Assembly (NCBI RefSeq): GCF_018474025.1
Contig: NZ_JAHCTA010000003.1
Location: 124,001 to 188,000, forward strand
Length of the DNA: 64,000 nucleotides
Source: Alteromonas oceanisediminis
Lineage (GTDB): Bacteria > Pseudomonadota > Gammaproteobacteria > Enterobacterales > Alteromonadaceae
Direction of reading: 5' to 3'
This document shows, one piece after another, positions 7,989 to 15,553 of this stretch. Below the pieces are notes generated by a model. It worked only from the letters and a program-made list of their open reading frames with translations. It was not told the origin of the DNA and made no database searches. Position 1 is the first letter of the stretch. Each line of letters starts with the position of its first letter. The translations under genes were made by a program, and so were the position numbers.

Positions 7989-9064
7989 TGACAGAAAACG
8001 TTAGCATATCTCATTCGACACCATCAGCGCGCCATCGAATTGAAAACGTGCCGACCAATATTATTACCGGTGCGTTAGGGGCGGGTAAAACGACGCTTAT
8101 TCGTGCGCTTTTAGCGACGAAACCGGCGCACGAGCGCTGGGCGATACTGGTCAATGAATTTGGCGAAGTCGGTATTGATGGCGCGATACTGGAGAGTCAG
8201 TCGAAACCGGATATCTTTATTCGCGAAGTGCCGGGAGGTTGCATGTGCTGTACCGCCGGGCTGCCGATGCAGATAGCCTTGAATATGCTTTTGGCACGCG
8301 CAAAACCTGATCGGCTGTTGATTGAACCCACCGGACTCGGCCACCCTAAAGAGGTGCTTGAATCGCTCAGCGCCCCACATTATGAGGGGGTGTTGGACAT
8401 ACGAGCGACTTTAGCCTTGATTGATGCTCGGAAGTTGGCTGACGAACGTTGGCGAAAACACCCCACATTTCGTGAGCAACTCTGCATTGCCGATACGATT
8501 GTCATGACCAAGTCCGATTTGTATTCACAGGATTTAACCCCGACTCTGCGCAACTTCACAACAGAACTCGGTATACGTGATACCCCGATCACCACAGCGC
8601 AACAAGGTTGTATCCCGTTATCGGTGCTTGCCCCTGCATCGGGTTTTCATGCGCGCGCTGTGCCGGTAGCGTCCGCACACAAACACATACACGCAGTATC
8701 AGAAGCCCCTCACCCAGCACGTAAAGATGGTTTAATTGCGCCGGCTGCGGGGGCGGTGAGAATCGAAAACAGTGGTGAGGGATTCTACGCATGCGGCTGG
8801 CTTTGCGCGCCCAGCATGACGTTTACCTTCCAGACTGCGCTAGACACCTTTTCGAGCCTGACCGTAGAACGCCTCAAAGCGGTCTTGCGCACTGAAAAGG
8901 GCATTGTTGAATTTAATCTGAGTGACGGCACCTTGCATTCAAATGCGCACAGGTCGGCTGAGAATATCCGCGATTCCCGCATCGAATTTATTACTCAAGA
9001 TCAGCAACTTGCGCACGAAACCTGTCAATTTCTTACTCAGGCATTGGCGCTGCACCCAGGCTAG
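7982..9064 (+). CDS. COG0523 (CobW-type) GTPase, zinc metallochaperone
   Basis: A 360-residue cytoplasmic GTPase: Walker A GALGAGKT (about residue 29), the metal-binding CMCC motif in GGCMCCTAGLP (about 86), TKSD guanine motif (about 176), a His-containing linker SAHKHIHAVSEAPH (about 223-236) and a CobW C-terminal domain. COG0523 proteins insert or deliver metals, and the zinc-regulated subgroup supplies zinc enzymes under starvation. The start overlaps the end of the nuclease-phosphatase gene (ATG 7982, or ATG 7988 in a TAATG junction), so the two are coupled. DUF1826, which often accompanies this family, lies in the divergent operon. The 3' end overlaps the convergent MaoC-like gene by 32 bases. 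Confidence 0.87.
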   Translation: MVMTENVSISHSTPSARHRIENVPTNIITGALGAGKTTLIRALLATKPAHERWAILVNEFGEVGIDGAILESQSKPDIFIREVPGGCMCCTAGLPMQIALNMLLARAKPDRLLIEPTGLGHPKEVLESLSAPHYEGVLDIRATLALIDARKLADERWRKHPTFREQLCIADTIVMTKSDLYSQDLTPTLRNFTTELGIRDTPITTAQQGCIPLSVLAPASGFHARAVPVASAHKHIHAVSEAPHPARKDGLIAPAAGAVRIENSGEGFYACGWLCAPSMTFTFQTALDTFSSLTVERLKAVLRTEKGIVEFNLSDGTLHSNAHRSAENIRDSRIEFITQDQQLAHETCQFLTQALALHPG

Positions 9065-9986
9065 AAAAGTCGTCATCACCCTCAGCTTGAAGAGGCTGAA
9101 CGCTTCCTGATAACACAAGCTGCTTTCGCGCAGTCACTTGCGTATTGACCACGTCAAATGCACACCCGACGGGGAAACCTTGCGCAGAGGGTGCAGCTTT
9201 GAGCGCAAGATCACAGGGTAATGTCGCAGGGTTGTTAAAGCTATTGTTGACGACAAATGACGACTGCCCGAACGGCGTTTGTTGGTCGATAGCTGATAGC
9301 GTCTTCGCCAACACATGCATTCCGTGCGCTATTGCCGCTTTAAAGCCTAACAATTTTGCGCTCCATGCGTACAAATGGATAGGATTAAAGTCGCCACTGA
9401 CACGCGCATAGCGACGGCCTGCTCCACTATCGAATCTCAGCACCTGATCGTCGCAAGACTGGGTAAATTTCTGGGCTTGGGAGCGTGTGCTCTTATCTGC
9501 TTCGTCCTGTTGAGATGACGTAGAGTCAATGCGATATAAATAGGTACTACGCGTTGTTTGACACAAGGTTGCGCCCTGCGTGATCGATAGCGCAAGCTCG
9601 ACAGTGATGCCTTTGCGATGCAAAGACACTCCACCCAATTGACAGCAGATAGTGAGATCGTCGTTGTCGATAGGCGCAAAGGTCGACAGTGAATTGCGTA
9701 AATGAACCAATCCCACCAATGGGAACGGCGAGCGAGGGTCAAGTAACGCGTTGATATGCTGTGGTAGGCCAAGCAGTTGAGGGAAGCATGGATGAAGCTC
9801 ATCTCGGCTCCACGTGTGTAGCCTGTTGAAAGCGACCAATTGCTTTTGGAACATGGAAGCCTTCACCTGTTTCATGGATGTCAATGCAGGAAACGCAATA
9901 GGAGCACCCCGACTAAACCAATCATTGAGTTGTGTTTTATTTCCCCGTTTCAGCGCAGCTCTGACCAAACCCCAAACTTGACTCAT
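9033..9986 (-). CDS. MaoC-like acyl dehydratase
   Basis: A 317-residue protein whose C-terminal half has the hot-dog-fold MaoC hydratase signature YARVSGDFNPIHLYAWSAKLLGFKAAIAHGMH in part (catalytic Asp and His expected in GDFNPIH), while the N-terminal half looks like a degenerate second hot-dog domain. Such proteins hydrate trans-2-enoyl-CoA or handle branched acyl groups. It follows a TetR regulator on the same strand with a 61-base gap, which suggests local control. Substrate cannot be told from sequence. Start ATG 9986. Confidence 0.75.
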   Translation of the reverse strand: MSQVWGLVRAALKRGNKTQLNDWFSRGAPIAFPALTSMKQVKASMFQKQLVAFNRLHTWSRDELHPCFPQLLGLPQHINALLDPRSPFPLVGLVHLRNSLSTFAPIDNDDLTICCQLGGVSLHRKGITVELALSITQGATLCQTTRSTYLYRIDSTSSQQDEADKSTRSQAQKFTQSCDDQVLRFDSGAGRRYARVSGDFNPIHLYAWSAKLLGFKAAIAHGMHVLAKTLSAIDQQTPFGQSSFVVNNSFNNPATLPCDLALKAAPSAQGFPVGCAFDVVNTQVTARKQLVLSGSVQPLQAEGDDDFSSLGAAPMPE

Positions 9987-10047
9987 TGATTCGATTTTTC
10001 ATCCTTGTGATTGTATTGGTAGTGATCGCCGAACGAGAGCAGGTTCG

Positions 10048-10716
10048 CTATGGCTGGTGCTTAACAACATGTGTGCATGGGAATTGCGAGAGATTATCTA
10101 TCATTAGACTGATCTGCTGGCACACTCGCTCACAGTGTCGCTGCTGTTGCTCCTGCGACAATAAAAAGGGTAGCTGGAGCATACTTCTCATGTAGAAGTC
10201 CCCTTTTAACAGATTGAAAAAATCTGTCGCGATTGAAATAGCTTGTGTATTTGTGGTCACTTTTGACGGCAAAAAGAAGCGAAAAATGCCAGCGACAGTT
10301 TCGACACTTTGAAGCGGCCCAGCCCGATAAAACAACTCAGCCACGCGGGGGTTATTGTTTGACTCTCCGATAACAATCATGTGCATTGCAATCACTTCAG
10401 GATCTTGCAGCAAGCTCACAATTTGATTAGCCATTTCATTTAATACCTCCTGAAACGGCACTGAACTGTCTTTAAACTGTGACGCATCAAGCTTGTATTG
10501 ATGACATTTTTCACCAATAACGGCGGTGTAAAGATCATCCTTATTGTTGAAGTGCGAGTAAACGGTTTGTTTAGCGACACCCGCTTTCCTGGCAATAATA
10601 TCCATTGACGTATTGGTAAAGCCATTTTGCAAAAACAGTTCTGTCGCGCAGTCTAATATTTGCAGTCGTTTTTCTTCACTCTTTGGTCTACCAAGCTTGG
10701 CTATTTTGTCTGACAT
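10048..10716 (-). CDS. TetR/AcrR-family transcriptional regulator
   Basis: A 222-residue repressor: the N-terminal helix-turn-helix covers about residues 12-60 (RLQILDCATELFLQNGFTNTS then VAKQTVYSHFNNKDDLY), followed by a ligand-binding helical domain of the AefR-like kind. Start ATG 10716 is the only sensible start (MSDKIAKLGRPKSEEKR). It precedes the MaoC-like gene on the same strand and probably regulates it and itself in response to an acyl or aromatic compound; this is inference. The 281 bases upstream hold no gene I can support. Confidence 0.88.
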   Translation of the reverse strand: MSDKIAKLGRPKSEEKRLQILDCATELFLQNGFTNTSMDIIARKAGVAKQTVYSHFNNKDDLYTAVIGEKCHQYKLDASQFKDSSVPFQEVLNEMANQIVSLLQDPEVIAMHMIVIGESNNNPRVAELFYRAGPLQSVETVAGIFRFFLPSKVTTNTQAISIATDFFNLLKGDFYMRSMLQLPFLLSQEQQQRHCERVCQQISLMIDNLSQFPCTHVVKHQP

Positions 10717-10997
10717 GAATATCCAATTTATTAATCAGTATCGGGTAACACATTTAATACGTACTCAGGCGTGATGACTTGGCAGAGCTACACAGCACGC
10801 AATAACAATGGTGTAAAAACCAAGTGAATATTATGCCTGCATGTACGGAGTCTTGCCATAGCGAGACAATAATCAACGAGGCAGGGTCACGAGCCTAAGC
10901 ACTTTTTGGTGGCAATGCGATAATTGGGTACTGTATCGACACTTTTAAAACACTGCAGCGGTAGCCACTGTGCAGTTTAATGTTTAACTGAACTGTC

Positions 10998-12041
10998 TTA
11001 CTTCTCTGCTTTGTCATGCGCTTGGGTATCGAGCAGGCTATTCAACCGCAATTTAGTGTTTTCAAGCTGGCGCAATAGCGTGGGCTTTTCCGCATCCGTT
11101 GCGGTACGAGATGCTTCAGCCAGAGTCACAATTTTCTGCTGTAGTTGCAGCACTGATTGCTCTTGCTTTTCAGCCTCTTCGGCTTTGTCGAAAGCCACAT
11201 TTTCCTGAGCACTGTCAATATTGTCATCGGGCTGAGCAGATCGTTTATCGGCGCGCGCAATGAAGCGCTGTTGAGCGTCTGTGGGCCGCTGAGCAACCAC
11301 ATTGGGCGACATAATTTCGACATCTCCGTCATGCAGTGAATCCAGCACGTTGCGGTACAAATTGGACTTTGCCGTGATCAGATTCTTCACTTCAGTGAGT
11401 AACCCGCATACCCGATAGCTGACAGAGAAATCGCCTAATTCAACGACGTGCACAAAACCATCTTCTAATCCGGCATTGCTTGCGGCATGCTCCAGAAGTC
11501 GTGTGACTTTCTGATGATGGACATCATAACCAATGGACACCGTCGCCGTGATCAGCGTGCCAGACGAGCGCACCACCGACACCGGATTATTGATAAGATA
11601 ACTGTTGGCAATAGCAACCAAGTGACGTTGCTCAGTTTGAATTTCGGTATCCAGCAAGCCTTTTTCCGAAACACGCCCGAAGAATTCATTACACTGAATA
11701 AAATCACCGGTTCTGAACGGACGATTAAAGCGCAGTACCAAGCCGGCCATTAAATTTGCGACGATGGTGGTGGAAGAAAATGCTATCACACCAGAAATTA
11801 GCACCCCCATGAGTGCCAGCACCTGATTGCGAGAGCTTTCACTCACGGGCAGTGTGAGTACAATAGCAATAGCGCCAACGAGCACGACAATAATGAGCGC
11901 AAACTGACGAGGTAAGCGCTGTTCGGCCGTTAAGGTGCTATCACGTACGAGTAATATCCAGCGCAGCACACCAATTACCACGGACACAAAAATCACAGCG
12001 ACCAGCAGAGGGAGCCACAGTTGCAAATGGGTTGGCATCAT
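10998..12041 (-). CDS. MscS-family mechanosensitive channel
   Basis: A 347-residue inner-membrane protein with three hydrophobic helices (about 7-30, 48-66, 75-100) and then the MscS beta domain (FRTGDFIQCNEFFGRVSEKGLLDTEIQTEQ). It opens under hypo-osmotic stress to release solutes. Compared with E. coli MscS (286 residues) it has an extra charged, Ala/Glu/Gln-rich C-terminal tail (about 265-347) likely to form a coiled coil. Two adjacent ATG codons (12041, 12038) are possible starts. It is co-directional with, and 38 bases downstream of, the NagX-like gene. Confidence 0.87.
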   Translation of the reverse strand: MMPTHLQLWLPLLVAVIFVSVVIGVLRWILLVRDSTLTAEQRLPRQFALIIVVLVGAIAIVLTLPVSESSRNQVLALMGVLISGVIAFSSTTIVANLMAGLVLRFNRPFRTGDFIQCNEFFGRVSEKGLLDTEIQTEQRHLVAIANSYLINNPVSVVRSSGTLITATVSIGYDVHHQKVTRLLEHAASNAGLEDGFVHVVELGDFSVSYRVCGLLTEVKNLITAKSNLYRNVLDSLHDGDVEIMSPNVVAQRPTDAQQRFIARADKRSAQPDDNIDSAQENVAFDKAEEAEKQEQSVLQLQQKIVTLAEASRTATDAEKPTLLRQLENTKLRLNSLLDTQAHDKAEK

Positions 12042-12079
12042 TCGAATCGTCTCATCGATGTCGCGGTCGGTTCAGCCGT

Positions 12080-13264
12080 TTACACTTTCCAAAACCATCC
12101 ACGTCGGTAAAGGTACAGAAACAGCATATACGATATCATCAAAACGGCACAGGCATACATTAGCGACCCCAATTGGTTGCCAAACACAGGCGCAAACCAA
12201 TGCGTGTATAACCATCCTTTAAGCGATTGCTCACCGACACTCAGCATCACGGTAATACGCGAAAACACACCAGAAAACATAAAGAACGCGATACTGTTTG
12301 CGCCAAACACCAGCAAAGGCCCACACCAAATTCGCCAGCGTTTGATGTCGAGTATCCACAGCAAAACACCTAATGTAATGGCAGCCAGGCCGCTCGACAT
12401 CAGCACGTAAGTACTTGACCATAATGCCTTGTTGATGGGATGAAATTGATCCAGCCATAGGCCAACCAGTAGTGCGACCGTCCCTACCAGCAACAAACCT
12501 GCGCAATGGGTCGCAACCGTTTTTCGAGACAGCAACCAGACGCCTGCGAGCATGCCGGTTACACCACTGGCTATGGCTGGCATCGTGCTTAAGATACCTT
12601 CCGGATCAAACGGAAAAGGCTGCGCGGTAGGATAGTAGACGTGCTGGCTACCTAATACCACAGCATCGACGTAAGCGGCAGCATTGTTGCCGAACAAAAG
12701 CAGCCCTTGATACTGCTGTACTCCGTCTGAGTAGGGCATGTATAACAATATTCCTGTGTACCCAAGCAGCAATAGGGCTGCCGCTATGATCAAACCTCGC
12801 CATGAACAAATGAGCGCCAGAACAATACAACCCAAGTACACCAGCGCCAAACGTTGCAAGACGCCAAGTACTCGTATGTGCTCAATGCGCGACTGCCACC
12901 AGCTAAAATCCGGATCACGAAAATTGTAATAAAACACCGCCAAAAATAGGCCCAGCCCAAATAGCTTAGCGGCGCGAATGCACGCGTTGCCCACTGTTGC
13001 TGAGATGCTGACATGTCGTGCCGACGTTTTGGAGCGTGCAAGCACAATCGAAATGCCAACAATAAACACAAAAAATGGGAAGATGAGATCGGTAGGTGTC
13101 CAACCGTGCCATTGTGCATGTAAAAGCGGCGGATATACGTGTTGCCAATTGCCGGGGTTATTGACCAACACCATCGCAGTAATAGCCAGACCACGAAAAA
13201 CATCAACAGCCAATAATCTGTCTTTGGGGAGTCCGGCTAGCAAGCCTCGCAAATGTGCAACCAT
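12080..13264 (-). CDS. NagX-like multipass membrane acetyltransferase
   Basis: A protein of about 394 residues with roughly ten hydrophobic helices. The start (RLLAVDVFRGLAITAMVLVNNPG) and the motif TPTDLIFPFFVFIVG are typical of the DUF5009/heparan-alpha-glucosaminide N-acetyltransferase family; bacterial NagX in chitin-using Shewanella belongs here and is proposed to acetylate glucosamine across the membrane. ATG 13264 sits in a TGATG junction with the GH3 gene stop (GTG 13267 is an alternative), so the two are translationally coupled. Role in the locus: modify amino sugars released by the glycosidase. Confidence 0.8.
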   Translation of the reverse strand: MVAHLRGLLAGLPKDRLLAVDVFRGLAITAMVLVNNPGNWQHVYPPLLHAQWHGWTPTDLIFPFFVFIVGISIVLARSKTSARHVSISATVGNACIRAAKLFGLGLFLAVFYYNFRDPDFSWWQSRIEHIRVLGVLQRLALVYLGCIVLALICSWRGLIIAAALLLLGYTGILLYMPYSDGVQQYQGLLLFGNNAAAYVDAVVLGSQHVYYPTAQPFPFDPEGILSTMPAIASGVTGMLAGVWLLSRKTVATHCAGLLLVGTVALLVGLWLDQFHPINKALWSSTYVLMSSGLAAITLGVLLWILDIKRWRIWCGPLLVFGANSIAFFMFSGVFSRITVMLSVGEQSLKGWLYTHWFAPVFGNQLGSLMYACAVLMISYMLFLYLYRRGWFWKV

Positions 13265-15135
13265 CACAATTCAGTCTCTGCGCTTACGGGGGTATCAATC
13301 GAAACAGGCAGCACACCATGTGCGCGAAAGTCGCCCGCTAGCCAACGAGCTATATTGTAGTAGATAACCCCCTGCGGCTGTGCTGCCTGCATCTCAACCC
13401 GATAGTCGTATGTGACCAACGCAACATCTACTTGCGTGGCAAACTGATCGATGACGTAAGGGGCTCGCAGAGCAATAAATATAGCCGGTATCGATGCCTC
13501 TTTCGCGTGCTGAAGGGCAGCATGAATGGCGGCATACTGGGTAGGCTTATCCATCCGGTCACGCCATGAAGCTAAATCGTCCATACCGCCCATTTCGGCT
13601 AAACTGTGCTGTGGGCTAATATCACCAACGATCAGTTTGTCAGCCGAGCGTAATAGCTGCGCAATCTGGTCTTTGCTGATGGCAGAGGAAAGGGGTAAGC
13701 AGCTTACCCTATGCTGTTGCCGCTGTTTTAGTGCAAAAGAGAGCGCTTCACAACGAGCCGTATCCGGCATCAGCGCGGCGATACGCAGCTGCGGGGCTAT
13801 TGGCAATTGCTCACTGCCTTTAATCAAGGTGAATGCGTGCTCGACCAGCGCTTGTTCTAATGCGCCATGTTCCGCGTTGATATTCACAGCCAATGTTTGA
13901 GGCTCGGTGTTGGCAGTAGACCGAGTATCCTCGTTTAGAAATGTCGCTTTCACTGCCGCTATACGCTCAGCCGAGGTTCTCAGCGCCTCACGAGTGGGAA
14001 CTAAATCGGTCGTTTGACCGCCATCATGAATGCGCTGTTTAACCGTCGTCATCATTGTGGCGTAGCGTAAAATATCTTCTGGATTGCGCAACGTAAATGG
14101 CATCAGCGCGATATCACTGCCAGCGTGGAAGGTGGCTAACATGGCGCTGGCTTCATCCATGTAGTGTGCAATACCGGCCATATCGAGCGCGTCTGTTACG
14201 ATAAGGCCATCGTATTGCATTTCTTCACGTAATATCCCCGTCAGAATACGTCGGGAGAGTGTTGCTGGAAGAATCGTTTTGTCACCATCTCGGGTAGTAA
14301 ACTGGCTATTATCCAACGCTGGGTATTGAATGTGTGCTGTCATGATCATGGCTGGGCTTTTCAGGCCTCCCGCTTCGATCGCACGACTGAATGGCAACAA
14401 ATCGACTTTATCAATCTGTTTGCGATCGTGTTCAACTACCGGCAACCCCGTATGACTGTCGACATGCGTATCGCCGTGCCCAGGAAAATGCTTCATCGCA
14501 CTGATAACGCCTTTTTGCTGTAGCGCGTGTACAGCAGCAATACCCAAGTCAGCCACCATCTCAGCACTTTCGCCAAAAGAGCGCACGTTGATCACCGGAT
14601 TATCAGGATTCACGTTGACGTCGACAGTCGGTGCAAAATTGACATTAAAGCCTAAGGGTTTAATTTGCTCGGCAATGGCGGCGTTCATTTGCCGGGCGAA
14701 TGAAACGCCATGGCCCTGATAAGTAGCGCCAATCGCCATATTGCCGGCAAACGCGTTGCCGACGCCATCGGGCAAACGGGAAACACGCCCCCCTTCCTGA
14801 TCAATGGCGATAAACAGGGGCGGCAATCCAGCGTCGCGTGCGATAGCCTGCAACTGTTCGGTCAGCTGACGAGTCTGTTGTGCCGACACCAAATTATCAG
14901 CAAACAAAATGATACCACCGATGTGATGATCCACGATCACTGATGCTAGCGCTTCAGGGACCGATAGCACTGGTGATTTACACAGTTTGGTGGGTGTTCC
15001 GTCTTGGCAGTAATAGCGCAGGTCTAGCATTTGCTTCTGGCCGAGCCAATGATCCAGTGATTCAGCCGACACCGGCAGAGCCATTGTCGCGATGAGTAGA
15101 GGAAACCAATAACTTTTCAACCGAAAACGCGCCAT
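13264..15135 (-). CDS. Exported glycoside hydrolase family 3 (beta-N-acetylhexosaminidase-like)
   Basis: A 623-residue protein with a signal peptide (MARFRLKSYWF...LPVSAES). The GH3 barrel shows FIAIDQEGGRVSRLP and KHFPGHGDTHVDSH (about residues 215-228), the His/Asp loop characteristic of NagZ-type N-acetylglucosaminidases, plus the nucleophile segment VTDALDMAGI. NagZ of E. coli has 341 residues; here an extra C-terminal alpha/beta domain is present, as in Bacillus-type NagZ. I start at ATG 15135; the longer frame begins with TTG and lacks a ribosome site. Likely reaction: removal of GlcNAc from muropeptides or chito-oligosaccharides in the periplasm or outside. First gene of a leftward operon with the NagX-like gene. 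Confidence 0.85.
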   Translation of the reverse strand: MARFRLKSYWFPLLIATMALPVSAESLDHWLGQKQMLDLRYYCQDGTPTKLCKSPVLSVPEALASVIVDHHIGGIILFADNLVSAQQTRQLTEQLQAIARDAGLPPLFIAIDQEGGRVSRLPDGVGNAFAGNMAIGATYQGHGVSFARQMNAAIAEQIKPLGFNVNFAPTVDVNVNPDNPVINVRSFGESAEMVADLGIAAVHALQQKGVISAMKHFPGHGDTHVDSHTGLPVVEHDRKQIDKVDLLPFSRAIEAGGLKSPAMIMTAHIQYPALDNSQFTTRDGDKTILPATLSRRILTGILREEMQYDGLIVTDALDMAGIAHYMDEASAMLATFHAGSDIALMPFTLRNPEDILRYATMMTTVKQRIHDGGQTTDLVPTREALRTSAERIAAVKATFLNEDTRSTANTEPQTLAVNINAEHGALEQALVEHAFTLIKGSEQLPIAPQLRIAALMPDTARCEALSFALKQRQQHRVSCLPLSSAISKDQIAQLLRSADKLIVGDISPQHSLAEMGGMDDLASWRDRMDKPTQYAAIHAALQHAKEASIPAIFIALRAPYVIDQFATQVDVALVTYDYRVEMQAAQPQGVIYYNIARWLAGDFRAHGVLPVSIDTPVSAETEL

Positions 15136-15553
15136 AAACAGTCCCAGAAAATGTAACAAATAATAATTTATTCCACTTTAACCTGTAACGAAGTTAATTT
15201 CACCTATGTTAGGTGAACCACCACCAACAAAGGGATTCCATCGAAATATTGGTTAACCCGTTTCTCGCTAAAGAATAAAAATGAAGGTCAAATCAATCAA
15301 TTTAGAATAAATTATTATTTACTTTAGAACACGGTGTGCTAATTTGAGATCGTGATGAAATTTTCGTCTGCGTGCAAGTTTGAGTATGGTTTGTTCGATA
15401 ACTACGCAAATCTCGCCGTAAACGAAACTATTTCGCCAAACGACAGTGGCTGAATCGTTGTGACCGACTCGCACTACCAGCCTCTGACAGACACCCCACA
15501 AGCAGTATAAGTGGGGAATAACAATTAGATAAAAACACAAGTGGAGACGCACA
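15136..15553. other. Divergent promoter region, no gene
   Basis: This 418-base AT-rich gap separates the GH3 operon from the rightward TonB receptor. I see no coding frame with a convincing start. It holds the palindrome at 15199-15217, a GGTTAACC octamer near 15250 and a T/A-rich stretch at about 15290-15325. Confidence 0.7.
15199..15217. promoter_or_regulatory. Perfect palindrome, candidate operator
   Basis: TTCACCTATGTTAGGTGAA has perfect 8-base arms around a 3-base centre, 64 bases upstream of the GH3 start. No long T-run follows, so it looks like a repressor site rather than a terminator. The regulator is not identifiable in this window. Confidence 0.5.

Noticed and set aside
10717..10997. 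Possible small gene upstream of the TetR gene
   Set aside because: The 281 bases give no frame with a ribosome site or sensible composition; treated as promoter and spacer.
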